Shown here: piece by piece, positions 44,971 through 56,950 of the stretch
Position numbering within the stretch: position 1 is the stretch's first letter
Layout: each line of letters opens with the position of its first letter
Source: Podocnemis expansa
Lineage: Eukaryota; Chordata; Testudines; Podocnemididae
Length of the DNA stretch: 64,000 nucleotides
Reading direction: 5' to 3'
NCBI GenBank assembly: GCA_007922195.1
Contig: ML681981.1
Coordinates: 8,564,958 to 8,628,957, forward strand
Translations under genes and position numbers: made by a program
Notes under the pieces: model-generated
What the model saw: only the letters and a program-made list of their open reading frames with translations
Database searches by the model: none
Told to the model about the DNA's origin: nothing

Positions 44971-47285
44971 CGTGATGCATGCTGGGCTATGATCTGTTCA
45001 CTTCTGCCATGTAATTGTGTGGTTTGATGTGAAATATGCAAGGCAAGGTTCCTTTATGAATGCTCATAACGGGTTCTGCATTATTGTTATGGTATTGTGT
45101 TTCCTGCAACACAATGTATGTGTACAGATGTGAAGCACATTCCCAGGTTGAAGTGGAAGGCAACTATCAAGGCTGCCTCTCAGCATGGAGCCCCACATCA
45201 GCAACAAAATGGGGGCGGTATCCCACCCTTTCTGGACCTTTCTGCTGGATTAATAAAGATGAACATCAGTAAATCTGGAATAAGGAAGGAATTTTAAACT
45301 TACCATCACTTTTCCAAACAAATGGCCTGCCTTTACAGAAATGTCATGTGTTTGTCTGTTACAATCATGGCAAGTTTACAGAATGATCTTAATGACTTTC
45401 CAGGAAAAGTTCAGAGCACTCTTGATAATTTGACTTATGACTCTGCCCACTCTTTCTCAGTCCTGAGGTCCATTTTCTCGAAAGAATGAGATGTCTCTGT
45501 GCTGTTCGGGTAGGGCAGCAGAGAACAGTTTGAAGAAAGACCCATAAGCTTATCCTAAAGGAAAAGTGATTAGGGTAACTTTTGTCTAGCTGCTACATAA
45601 AAAAAATCAATAGTGAGAGTTCTTGACCATCCTGAATCAGAGAGTTAATCTTAAAATGCAGAGTCTCAGGTGAATTCAGCGAGTAACACTTTCAAAAAAG
45701 AGGCAGAATACTCACTGTACCAGGCCCCAAAATGTAAGGTGATGCTTCCAATTGCACTTAATTCACCTCAATTAGAGGATGAGTCAATAAATTATGCGTT
45801 CACTAAAAATACATTTTTCTGAAGTTAAAAATATTTGACACAAGAGATTTGCAATATTAAAGAGCAGTGCCTTTTCTGATATCAATTAACTGCTGTCTAA
45901 ATTTTGTGACTCGTTACTAATTACTGACCTGCTACTCTTCCTTCCATGGGAGAACATTTATTTGGGAATGAGGGGTTAATTCCCTCCTTGCAGCAGTATG
46001 TTTTCCTGACACAACTCATTTTGCATATATTGCATATTACCTTTACTTTTCAATGGAATATTCATTCTTTAGCAATGAAAATAAGACACTGTCTGAATCT
46101 TTTCCACAACACGAATTCTCCCCTGCAAAATGAGATTTATGTCTATTAGTTCAGCTAGCTAACAGCTGGATTATAACTTTATGCTGTGCACTAAAACTCA
46201 TTTCTTTTGTTTTCTTTAGAGATCAAGTAAGTTATTTTGGCAGTTTAGTCCCCCACCTCCACCATGGGCTCAGACAGCTCACTTGCATAATAAGGTGGGT
46301 ATTGAGTTGCCAGACCCTGGTTTCCTGATTAACTTCCCTTGCCTAAAATGGCCAGTGACAAATCTAAATACAGAAGTAGAAAGAGGTCTTGTTTATAGAC
46401 ACAAGGGAGTAGGGGCTGTGAAAACCCATCTCTAAGCTTTTTCAAGTAATATTGGAAGGAAGTATATTAGGAACTATATGTTAATTGAGTTTTATTCCTG
46501 TCAGTATCTTTACAGATGGTGAAACTGCTACAGATTGTTGTTAAGCATGTCTTCTTTCTTAATACAAGTTTGTAAGACATTTTGGAGTGACCAAAAATGC
46601 TTCATGGTTTAAGTATCTAACTAACTCTCTCAAAAAGAAATCAGTCTTGTGATATATGCCAGGTTGCATCTGATGCCAAGTAGAATGTTTCTGGGAGTCT
46701 GGTAAAAAATCAGAAAAGGACTTTTATAAATTTGGGAGGAGGGGGTCAGAAACGTACCTTGGAGCTGAACTCCCCCCTCCACATGGCTTCCAATATGGCT
46801 CAGCCAAGAAATCCCATGTTTACTTTTATTTTGGTTTTACCTAGGTGAATTGCTGTGTAGCATCTAACATTTGGGGAAAGGGTGTAGCAGAGACTAATGG
46901 GGAACTGAGAAATTAAAATACCATCATATATAATATGTGATATCCAGGGTCATCCTGGGAGTGGGAGGGCAGCTGTGAAATTTCAAATTTTACACATTTT
47001 AGTTAGAGAACATTTTCTGCATTTTCAGTTGAATGCTTTCAAGTTTAAATTTTTGCTGATTAAGATCTTTTGTTTGTGAATGGTTAACTCCCTTTTGTTC
47101 CCTCTGAGATAGCAAAGAGAACTAAAAGTTACTTTTGTTTACTAGACATGAAACTAAAGTAAATGTTAACGTGTTAGTTGTTGTTGACAGACTTCTCTCC
47201 ATGCTGCCTTGAGCCTGATCCAATCTTGGCAATCATATTTTCAAACTGTTGTGTAAGTGTCTCAGTTGCTGTTTGATTGTAAAAT
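44971..47285. other. No gene seen
   Basis: AT-rich non-coding DNA. It includes at 47058-47087 a 30-base tract that reappears exactly inside the next CR1; see findings. The frames at 45060-45297 and 45946-46149 show no domain. Confidence 0.5.
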
Positions 47286-47380
47286 AAGCAAGGATTCCTG
47301 TGGCACTTTTAAAGATTTATAAATTTATTTATCACATGAACTTTTGTGGGGAAAAAATCCCACTTCATCAGATTCCACCT
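47286..47380 (-). mobile_element. PLE terminal fragment next to CR1
   Basis: The phrases AAGCAAGGATTCCTGTGGCA, ATAAATTTATTTATCACATG and AAAATCCCACTTCATCAG identify one arm of the PLE family, ending directly at the start of CR1 sequence. No duplication can be assigned. Confidence 0.6.
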
Positions 47381-48392
47381 GGGTCTGGTGCTGTTCAGTA
47401 TTTTCATCAATGATTTAGATGATGGCATAGAGTACACTTACAACATTTGCCAATGATACCAAGCTTGGAGTGGTTACAAGTGCTTTGGAGCATAAGATCA
47501 CAATTCAAAATTATTGGGACAAACTGTCGAAATGGTCGGAGGTAAACAAAATGAAATTCAATAAAGACAAGTGCAAAGTACTCCACTTAGGAAAGAACAG
47601 TCCATTGCACATATACAAAATGGGCAATGGCTGCCTAGGAAGGAGTACTGTGGAAAGGGACCTGGGTGTCATAGTGGACCACAAGCTAAATATGGGTTAA
47701 CAGTGTAATGCTGTTGCAAAAAAGGCAATCACCATTCTGAGATGTGTTAACAGGAGTATTGTAAATAAGACACAAGAAGTGATTCTTCTGCTTTACTCCA
47801 TGCTGATTGGGCCTCAGCTGAAGGATTGTGTTCTGTTCTGGGCACCTCATTTCAGGAATGATGTGGACATATTGTCCAGAGAAGAGCAACACAAATGATG
47901 AGCAGTCTGGAACACTCAACATATGAGGGTAGATTGAAAGAGAGGGGTTTGTTTAGTCTAGAAAAGAGGAGACTGAGAGAGGACATGATAGCAGTTTTCA
48001 AGTATCTAAGAGGTCAAGAGGAGAAGGGAGAAAAACTGTTCTCTTCAACTGCTGGTGATTAAGATCTTTTGTTTGTGAATGGTTAATTGTTTCTTAAAAA
48101 ACAACAAGGAGTTGTGTGGCACTTTAAGACAGACAAGAAACAATGGACTTAAATTACACCAAGAAGGTTTAGGTTGGACATTAGGAAAAAATTCCTAAGT
48201 GTCAGGGTGATTAACAACTGGGATAAGTTGCCTAGGCAGATAGTGGAATCTCCCTCACTGGAAGTGTTTAAGAGCAGGTTAGACAAGCACCTGTCAGGGA
48301 TGGTTTAAGAGGGTACTTGGTCCTGCCATGAGTGCGGAGGGCTGGACTTAATGACCTCTCATGGTCCCTTCCAGTTTCTGTGAGTCTTTGAA
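47381..48392 (+). mobile_element. CR1 LINE fragment with conserved C-terminal frame
   Basis: The sense CR1 runs from LFSIFINDLDD just upstream of the catalytic motif to the 3' end. An open frame (47470-47700) reads KLSKWSEVNKMKFNKDKCKV and ERDLGVIVDHKLNM, the conserved region after the palm. The tail reads GGACTTAATGACCTCTCATG, then GTCCCTTCCAG. A foreign insert with PLE and locally copied DNA lies at about 48052-48133. Confidence 0.8.
48052..48133 (-). other. Templated insert inside CR1: local copy plus PLE piece
   Basis: Between CR1 pieces ending TTCTCTTCAACTGC and resuming ACAAGAAACAATGGAC lies about 80 bp not expected in CR1. Its first part matches 47058-47087 exactly for 30 bases (starts GATTAAGATCTTTTG); its second part (ACAACAAGGAGTTGTGTGGC, ACTTTAAGAC) matches the PLE arms at 42 and 32383. 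Confidence 0.65.
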
Positions 48393-51119
48393 CACATGGT
48401 CAAGAAAGCTGATTTGAATGAAATGTCAAGGGGAATATTATATCAGGAAAAGAGACAACCACCTTCTGCATTCATAAATCTTCATTGGAGAACTTTGCTT
48501 ATAGTTGTCATAGGCCCTCTAGCAGACACTCTCCAAGGAGAGAACATGAGTGACTGTTTTGGTAAGACTGGACATGTGTTGAAAGTGACTCAGTGCAACA
48601 AAGAAATATTTCTTAGCATAGTGTGCAAAGTTTCTTTCCTCTAAACTAAGGAGGCACTAGCTGAAATAAAATCTTCACAGGGAAAATCATGTTTTCAGTT
48701 TTTTTCTGCTTTCTCTTTCTGTATTCAATGTATTGAACTCTGTTTAATATGGCTAATGTGACATATAATATGAGCTACATCTTGGTTACTGGTCTGTTCC
48801 TGGGCACCAAAGGGTGTCAGTAAGAAACCAGACAGTTCAGTAGATTAAACAAACTCAAGTTAGAGCTTCTATCTCAGACATCAAAATTTAGCTTTTTGTA
48901 ACACAGGGAAAATGTATTGCTTTTGGAGACTGTGATGGAAAATTTCTTAAATATCACCATCCCAGCTCTGCAAGGAAGAGGATAAGAAAGGCCAATATGT
49001 TTTCATAAATAAATGTAGCCAAAGCTATTCTGTTCTCTTCAGGTAGTTGTACTGCCCCCATCTTTAGGGTATCTGAGCACACTCCGATGATGTGTTTACG
49101 TATGTGATCAATATCTGTCACGTATTTCCTTTAACATTCCTCTTCCCAGGGAAAATGTTATATGGGTAGGGACTGAAAAATTAGATTTCCTTTATATGTT
49201 CGTTCGTGCTGTCATTTGGATAGTAAAGTATAAATTAAACTTGTCCAGCTGCTTCATTTACTCTTGAGGTTATTCAGTGTTTAAAGGGACACCAGCTATT
49301 TAAAAATCACAGTTCTGTGTGGAAAATGTCCAGGGGGTTGGAAGTAAGATTCAAGAAATCTGTTTTCAATTTTATTTGATTCATTTTCTATGACTTTTCA
49401 TAATGTCAGTTTTGGTTATAGAATAACTCAGTCAGTTCCCCCCTATTTTTTATGTGAGTCCTTCGCACACCAACAGTGAGAGAAAAATATGGAAAAGCAC
49501 TTTCAGCATTACTAATGTCAGATTTTACAATCTCATTTTAAAAAGACATAAAGAGATGTGCAGAATTTGAAGTGCCTTTATCTGTTTTTAAAAAATTGAC
49601 TAGATTTCAAATCGACCCTGACTTGTAACATAAGACTACATCATGCCTTTATGCAAACTGGACCTGATTTACCTCCTACTCGGACTAATTTTACACTGGT
49701 ATTAAATTTTAATGGAATTACTCTTTATTTACATGTATTTATGTTTGGGGAAAGTCAGACCCATAAAGTTTGTATCTTATCTTCCAGATAGGCAAACTGG
49801 CTCCTTAAGGAAGGGGAATAAAAAGAAGTTTTGAAGCCACAGTGTTGTTATAATAGTGGCAGTAGTGTATGCAGTTGTTGATTCCTGATCTTGCAGTGAG
49901 ATCTATGCAGACAGAGAGATATTGAGCCCTGTGACTGTCAAAGGGGTCCATCTCTGCACCACTCTTTGCAGGGTCAGGGGATCCACCGCTAGGTCCACCT
50001 CTGTACTACTCATTGTAGGATCAGGGCCAAAGTCAGTACGATTTACTAAGTTAATAGGAGCAGTATTTTGTATTACTTACTTAAACAAAGATGTGGTCAC
50101 TTGAACTGTTTGGGGTTATAAATTAAGGTATTTAGCAAGTGAATTTAAAGAGTACTTATAAGTTCAGTAAAACAGCAATAGTTCCCTTACAAGTATATGA
50201 AGCATATTTTCAAATGGTGACAGTTTGTAATTAAAAGCTTGACTGGTTTTAGTAAAATTTTGTTTTTTGGTATCAGTTAGTGACACACTGGATGCCAGTG
50301 GTACAACATTAAAAAATGTAAATAGGCATTAGAAGGTCACTCATATTAGAAATAGAGAGTCTTACAGACACTTCACTTTCTGAAGCCAGAATTGTTTGAT
50401 GATGATAAAAGGTAACTTGTTTGTTAGGCTTCCCAGAAACCCACAGTGGGCTCATGAGGGTATTTTCCCAAAATAACTGACTGAAGATTCAAGATATTTT
50501 TTGATCTGGTAAAAATATGATCAGGATCATCACACACACTCACGCTCACACTCTCACGCTCTACTACTGGAATCTCAAAAGAAGCATATCAGCCACTTCC
50601 AGATATGTTTCCCAAAGTTATGGGATTCTTGAGGCATCTATCTACACTGCCAAAAAGCTGGAGGTAGAAATTCTGTTTTGGCTTTAGTATCAGCCCAGTG
50701 TGCTTTCTAATTTAAAAATACACTCTCTTTCACTTCGTTCTCAGTATTCAGACACCTGCAGAACCACTATTGGGTAAACCAAAGGAAAAAGAATTGCTTG
50801 GATGTTGCTGTTTCAGTTTAAAATGCTTCCACTACAATTTTTGAGTTTAGGCTCTGGTCACAACTAAACTTCTGTGAACTCCTGAGTTCTTCTGTGCGTA
50901 CTTTGTAAACAAATACCGTGCTGTATTTCCTTCTGTTGAAAGGGTTAGATACACTTCTTAGATAGTAAAATTTGTAAGGTACTATATTTGCTACTTTTAT
51001 TATAGCTGCAACATTTGGATTAGCGTGGGTTTATTGTTACCAGTGTGATGGTAACTCACCATCAAAGAAATTCTTTATAACATTTATTAAACAGTCTAGT
51101 CCAGATTCTGACACCCTGA
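48393..51119. other. No gene seen
   Basis: AT-rich non-coding DNA. A CACACACTCACGCTCACACT simple tract lies at about 50530-50560. The frames at 48396-48644 and 49922-50104 have no recognisable domain. Confidence 0.5.
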
Positions 51120-51240
51120 ATGATGACAATAATAATATTTAACTCTTGCATAGAACTTTTCATCAGTTAATGTCAAAGCACTTTAAAAGGAGATCAGTAT
51201 TTCCATTTTACAGAAAAATTCTACCTACTTGAGAGGTTGC
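51120..51240 (-). mobile_element. MIR-like fragment
   Basis: The phrases ATAATATTTAACTCTTGCAT, GTCAAAGCACTTTAAAAGGA and TTTCCATTTTACAGAAAAAT resemble the 3' half of an old CORE-SINE/MIR in reverse. Weak, highly diverged. Confidence 0.35.
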
Positions 51241-51818
51241 CTCAATCAATGAGGTACTACTTCACAGAAATGTACCACTCCATGTGAATAAGAATGGCAG
51301 AACTGGGCCCACAGAAGGGGAAAATCAGCTCGTTAGAATATTAAAAACACTATCTTAAATAAATCTTCATTTGTTTATGTGCAATGGCTGAAAGGGACAA
51401 CATTCTTTCCATGTTTTAAATGACATCAGATTGTGTTGTTAAGGGAAAATCAAGAGTCCGTTTCAGGTGGTAGCTCTCAACTCTTAGGTTCTGTTGTTAA
51501 GACGAATATGTAGCTTCCATGTCTAGGTTTCAGTTCGGTCACTGAAAGACTAAAGTATAGAAAGTGGCCAACAGCTCACAACTTCCCCCCACCTTTCTTG
51601 ATTGTTTTGGAAAACATTTAGCACAGTTACCTTAATTTCCTCTTCCCACCATGTGGGAGGAAGCTATTGACCAAGATCCAGGTGCTCAGATATACATTTT
51701 AGCTTACCAAACTGTGTAACAAGATGTGGAATTGTCTTGTATTATGTGTTGACACTGATGTTACCATGATCTCTTCAAGGGATCTCACATATTAAGTTTG
51801 TGACTTATATTAAAACAC
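51241..51818. other. No gene seen
   Basis: AT-rich non-coding spacer. Confidence 0.5.
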
Positions 51819-51826
51819 AGCTTGTC

Positions 51827-52302
51827 CAATGTTCCCTCTAAGAGATGCTGGCAGCTGAGCAACTCATGTTGCTCGCTGCGCTGCCCCCCCCCCCCGGCTT
51901 GCTGCACTACCCCCTCGTGGTCCCGCTCCAGCCCCCCCACTCCCAGCGGCCCCCCCACCCCCGTGGCCCACTCCCGGCTGCCCCCCCTGCTCCTGGCAGG
52001 CCCCCCGCCCCCGCTTCTGGCTGCCCCCCCCTGCTCCCAGCAGCCTCCCCACCCCCACTCCCGGCAGCCCCCAGAAACTTACCTTGTGGCTGGAGCCGCA
52101 CGGCTCAGCCACAGCTCCTGGGGCCAGAGAAGCTCTGGGCATGCTCTGTTAGAGCTTCTCTGGGCTGGAGTTTTGAAAACTCCCTGCTCCACAGGAGCTC
52201 TATGGAGGGCCTCTGGCTGCCGGCCATGCACTGCCAGCAGCCTTCCCTGCGCTGGTGGCGGGCTGCACTGCAGTGCGCCAGCGCAGCTTACAGGGAACAT
52301 TG
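51827..52302. mobile_element. C-rich hAT-like element, ends CAATGTTCCCTCTAAG
   Basis: A 476-bp element with ends CAATGTTCCCTCTAAG and CTTACAGGGAACATTG. Flanks AGCTTGTC (51819-51826) and GGCTTGTC (52303-52310) match at 7 of 8. The left half (about 51882-52075) is a degenerate tandem of CCCGGCTGCCCCCC-like units with almost no G runs on this strand. The right half is GC-rich and unique. The 194- and 171-codon plus frames here are compositional. The end sequence belongs to a common amniote MITE group. Confidence 0.85.
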
Positions 52303-52310
52303 GGCTTGTC

Positions 52311-52438
52311 ACCTACTTACATTCAGACACCAAGGACTTCCTAGCACAACAGGCAATTAAACCAAGCTATCTTTTTTATTGTACAGTTCTACTGATAACA
52401 GCTTAGATTTGTATTTTCAATAAAGAATGAGTGTGTAG
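52311..52438. other. Short spacer
   Basis: Non-coding AT-rich DNA between two hAT-like elements; contains AATAAA at about 52419. Confidence 0.45.
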
Positions 52439-52562
52439 AAGGGTGACCAGATAGCAAGTATAAAAATTGGGATAGAGAGTGGGGGGTCATAGGCACCTAT
52501 ATAATACAAAGTCCTGCATTATTGGAACTATCTCTGTAAAATCAGGACACTTGGTCACCTTT
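52439..52562. mobile_element. Small hAT-like MITE, ends AAGGGTGACCAG
   Basis: The ends AAGGGTGACCAGATAGC and CTTGGTCACCTTT are inverted, and the interior phrase CTCTGTAAAATCAGGACAC matches the copies at 1688 and 61781. The flanks GTGTGTAG and GTCTACAG match at 5 of 8. Confidence 0.65.
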
Positions 52563-52570
52563 GTCTACAG

Positions 52571-54051
52571 ATTTAAAGGATGAAATGGCATGAAAATAAA
52601 TATGCTCTTTGAAAGATTTTTTGTAATGTGGACCAGTATTACTTGCATCCTAGTGACAATAGGTATACAGTAATGTGACAACTTTATGATTTTACAAGTG
52701 ATGAAACTGTCTTCAAGTCAAAAAGATTTATTGATTTGTATTCTGTCTTCACTGTATTAAAAATCATATAACAAATTTTTTTTTTGTAATAGGGAGATAA
52801 TAGGTAAATAGATGTTTGATGTGGTGTTATAAGGTAAGAAATCAGGTACTGTAGTGTCTGTTGTGCTTAGTTTCTGCACAGGACACAAGGAAAAAGAGAG
52901 CTCAGAGCACAATTCTTTGTCATGGTATGACCATGAAAGCTCAGGTCCCAGTCTATGTCTTGTATGTCACAATATAATTTTAGCTAAAGGCCATTCTTGT
53001 TTTTGCCTTTATTTTCAATTAATTACAAATAACTGAATAGCCAGAAATCCAAACTCCCCAGGATTTTGGGGCTGTCTAATATGAGCTGTGATGAAATCTG
53101 TATCTTGTATTTCTTTTGTTTTGTTTAGGTGCATTACAAATGTTGGGTGTTAAGCTCAGGGCTATAGCATAATGATATATTTCCTGGCTGCTGATCTAGT
53201 CTTAATATTCTGAATGAATGTCTTTGTTTAATTAATTTCATTGAATTCTGCCAGAATATATGCAGTACTAGGCTGAATTAGGTATGGACAGTCCAATATA
53301 TAATTTTGATGACTTACTTGCCCTCATCTTCTCCAGCAGATATTATGGTATGTTAACTTAATTTGCACTGTGATTACAGGAGTGCAGAAGAAAGCATGTG
53401 ATTACCTTCTGGTTTGGAGGAGGCTAGTCTTCATGGTTCCCTGAAATTCTGCTCCCCCCTCCCCCCCATTTAGGCCACAGTTTCCATATTTCACCACTGC
53501 CTCAGTGCTGCCTAACAAATGATAATTTGTCTTTTATTGCTTTTTCCTGTGTTTTTTGCAAATAATTTTCAAATCTTGACAAGAGTTTTACCTGTTTAAT
53601 CTGGTGGAGATTTTTATTAAAAACTTGATATTTTTATTGTTGGTGACAGGCTCAAACAATTTTAAGCCTGAAATCTGAGAGTTGATCTAGTTAGGTCAGT
53701 TATTCTGCTTTCATGGGCTGAATAGTGTAATTGGAATAGTAAGAGTGAGGTCTGCAATGTTGAGTGTATTGATGAAGAAAGAGAACTGTTTGATGTGTGG
53801 TTTCTTAATATTTAAGAGGTGTTAGACATGTGTTTGCCTGGAATTGCACTGCAATATTTACAGTGTCTTGTATGAGTATTGATTTTGGTGATGTACAAAG
53901 TAATTGTAAGGTATGTTAATTTTCTAACACATCTCATCTACCTTATATTCTATACATTTGAATTGGTTTGCCTGTTATTTGATGATGTTTGGGAGACCCA
54001 GTCCTTAGTTTCTGCTGTCCCGAACAAAGTGCTTGAGATCAGCTCCAATGT
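52571..54051. other. No gene seen
   Basis: AT-rich non-coding DNA. A short C run lies at about 53455-53467. Confidence 0.5.
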
Positions 54052-54056
54052 GTCCT

Positions 54057-54445
54057 TGTCACAGGGTGCAGCAGCCAGGCTGGGCTAGCATCCTGTTGAC
54101 TTAGAGGAAAGAGGAGCCAGCTGGGCAAGCCAGCTAACAAGCGGGAGGGAGGACCAGCTGGGCAGCCTAAGGTGTGAATAAAAGCTCCCATGGAGGAGCT
54201 AGCAGGGGCTACAGAGGGAATGGAGAGACAGGTAGTGAGGGGTGAGCTGCCCAGAGCTAGGGTCAAGCTCCCCTGAGCTGGTGAAACTCCTGTAAGTCTG
54301 TGAGCCTGTAAAGTTGTCTATAGTTGGTGGTGGGTGTTCTAAATGTAATAAAAATAGACACCGGCAGCAAGAAAGCTGAAGTCCATGAGTGCCTGGTGGG
54401 GATCCAGGGGCAGCTAATTGGGGAGGACAGCATGGTCCCGTCACA
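54057..54445 (+). mobile_element. Solo LTR with 5-bp TSD
   Basis: A 389-bp block starting TGTCACAGGGTGCAG and ending GGTCCCGTCACA, flanked by GTCCT at 54052-54056 and 54446-54450. TG...CA ends with an exact 5-bp duplication are diagnostic of LTR retroelements (Ty3/Gypsy or a class III-like endogenous retrovirus). AATAAA signals at 54177 and 54347 suggest plus orientation. No internal gag/pol sequence is present on either side, so this is a solo LTR left by recombination. Confidence 0.75.
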
Positions 54446-54450
54446 GTCCT

Positions 54451-55990
54451 GAACAAAGTACTTGTTGTCCTGAAGAAATTGGTACTAATTTTCTACTCTT
54501 CTCCCTCTCTTAATGAACTTGGAAGTATTGTATGTCACAAGACTGGCAAAAGCTTTTCAGAATTATCCTGCGTAAGAATCTTTTGCTGGATACAGAATTT
54601 AGTGGTTCATCCTATTCTTGCTTGCATTAGCAGAAGACTTGACAACATGTTTAAGTCTTTGTTAAAATGGTTTGAGATTCTTTTTGTAGTATCAGGTCTC
54701 TGTGTTTGGATATATATTTTAAGATATTTGAAAGCCTGTTCAGTCCATTTACAGTCTTCAGATTTCCGGATTCCTGAGACTTCTCAAATTCCTCAGGCCC
54801 AGTTCTGGTCCTGTACTTCACTGGTCCAGAAGTAGCTGCTTCTACTGTGTGGTCTCACTCATCAGGCATGCTGTACTCAGCGAAAAAATCTTCCTTCCCT
54901 GTCACCTTCCATCCTTAAGCAAACCAGGAGTACAGTAATATCCCCAGAATACTTTAGAATATATTCAGGGCTATTCTAGTTTACAGTGTATTGTAATGAA
55001 CTTGTAATGTCCCCAGGAAGCTGTTTTTCTGGCTGGAAGTAACAGACCATAGAGCTCTGGATCCATATTTGACAAGGAAAAATAATTACTACATTCTCTG
55101 GTAATTTTTGTACAATGTTCACTGAATAGTACAAGTTAATGAATTCAACCATTCATAAACATTTTCATCTAAAATGTTGGGATTAATACAAATGACTTTG
55201 GTTTTAGTTAAAGACCAATCATGAAACCCTCCCCTCTGTGGATTACGATTCCTTCTTTTCAATGCTGCGCTAAGAGTCTAAGGTTCAGGATACCATAACA
55301 TCCTGAAAGATTAGAGTTTGAGAATCAGTACAATTTATTGCTTCCTAGCCAACAAGTGCTGGAATGCTGCAGAAGTGCACTCAGTCCTTGAGGAAAGGAG
55401 GATGGCTTGGGATGTTCAGCAATAACCACAAATGACTTGGGGAGCAGCATTAATAGACTTTGGAGCCAGCTATATTGAAACTGTCTCAACCAGTGGAAAA
55501 GTTACAACATTGTGAGACTCCAAAAGCAGGGACGAAACATTTTAGTTAATCTCTGTGGCTCCAAGGACTCTCCCAATAAAGTTGGGATTTTAAAAATATT
55601 GTAGGAGAAGAATGATAAAAAGTTTACTGTATCTCCTTCAGAAATCATGTTCCAAAAGCAGTCAGGCCAGATTCCACTCCCATTGGTTACATTCTGGCCT
55701 CATAAATTTCTCCTGCAGTTGTTTTTTTATGTCTCTCCCAAAAACTGTTGGCTGCAGAACAGAGTGATGCAAAGGGCTGTAGGGTTTCACCTCAAGCTGC
55801 TTCATTTCAGTGATTGTTGAAGTAATCCTTTTATGTACAGTGTATAGAGTGCACAATAATTTTTCTGGCTGAAAAATGCTATATAAAGCACAAGATATTA
55901 TTAGTATAAACTGCAAGGCATTAGTATTCATTACAAAACTGAAGCATTGTTTTTTATTCCTGCAATCTATAGAGCAAGGTGATTCTATTA
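54451..55990. other. No gene seen
   Basis: Non-coding DNA. The 148-codon frame at 54389-54835 begins inside the LTR and has no recognisable domain; likewise the 117-codon reverse frame at 55662-56015, which overlaps a PLE copy. Confidence 0.45.
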
Positions 55991-55997
55991 TAATTAA

Positions 55998-56147
55998 CAA
56001 GGAGTCTGGAGGCACTTTTTAAGACTAACATTTATCTATAATAAATAAATGTAATATATAATTTCTTAGTCTTAAAAAGTGCTACCAGGCTTCATGTTTG
56101 TTTTTTTCCTGGACTAGACTAACACGGCTGCCCCTTTGAAACTGTTG
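55998..56147. mobile_element. Palindromic PLE copy, shortened, 7-bp TSD
   Basis: A 150-bp insertion flanked by TAATTAA (55991-55997 and 56148-56154). The arms AGGCACTTTTTAAGACTAAC and TTAGTCTTAAAAAGTGCTAC are inverted, but the central CCCACGAAAGCTCATGC region is replaced by AT-rich DNA. The right end is GGACTAGACTAACACGGCTG. Confidence 0.75.
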
Positions 56148-56154
56148 TAATTAA

Positions 56155-56559
56155 GAGCTCAAACTGAAACTAGACAGGATTTCATAGCAAATAAGTACCC
56201 ATGTGGTTGATAAAATTAAATGAATGTCAGTGTTTTTTAATCCTGACTTCTAAGTTTACTAATAAAATGTTGTTTTGTTAAATTATTGGATAATTTCAAC
56301 AATTACTCTAACTGAAATGCAATCCAAATACCCCAAAGTTATATCCATACCGTAAATTTAATTCCCTGCCTTCTAATATTCAGGTGGAAATATGAGACTC
56401 AAATCTAAGACCTCAATCAAAAGGATTCTGCAGGACCACAGAACCTCTGCGATCCCAGTGAGAGGTGTATATTGCAAAAAATAAAGAGCCATGACTTACA
56501 ATATGTTGAAAAGAGAGACTAATAAATTCACCATAAAGAGCTCAATTATCAGTTTTCCC
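56155..56559. other. No gene seen
   Basis: AT-rich non-coding spacer. Confidence 0.5.
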
Positions 56560-56950
56560 ACAAGGATCTCAAAATGATATGCAAACACTGTCTAACCACA
56601 TCCTTGTGAAGTAGACAATTATCATAGCTGTTTACAGATGAAGAAATGGAGGCACAGAGATAGTAAATGATTTACCCAAGGTCAGACTAAGTCAGAAGTG
56701 TCAAACTCACTCAATGTTGGGGGCCACATTGGAAGGCAGGATACCTGACATGGGCTATGTGGCCACACAGGTTCCCCAGCCATTTCCTCCTCCATGTTCA
56801 GCACAAGAAAGAATCATTTTGCAATCCATTTTCTGATCATAACAAAAAAAAATTGATCCTGATCCAGCCCACCAGGCCATGAGTTTGACACCCCTGGACT
56901 AAGTGGTGGGTATAGAACCCATGCTGTCTTGCACATTAACCATTATGCAA
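56560..56950 (-). mobile_element. MIR SINE split by a hAT
   Basis: Reverse MIR: CAGATGAAGAAATGGAGGCA, CAGAGATAGTAAATGATTTA, CCCAAGGTCAGACTAAGT, then after the insertion GGTATAGAACCCATGCTGTC and ACCATTATGCAACAG. The split is precise, so the MIR predates the hAT at 56693. Confidence 0.65.
56693..56896. mobile_element. Non-autonomous hAT with exact 8-bp TSD
   Basis: A 204-bp element with ends CAGAAGTGTCAAACTCA and TGAGTTTGACACCCCTG. GACTAAGT flanks it exactly (56685-56692 and 56897-56904). GGGGGCCACATTGGAAGG and TGTGGCCACACAGG appear inside. The ends are of the Charlie-like CAGGGGTGTCAAACTCA type. Confidence 0.9.

Noticed and set aside
51822..52406. 194- and 171-codon proline-rich frames
   Set aside because: They fall in a C-rich tandem inside a hAT element with defined ends and duplication; composition alone explains them.
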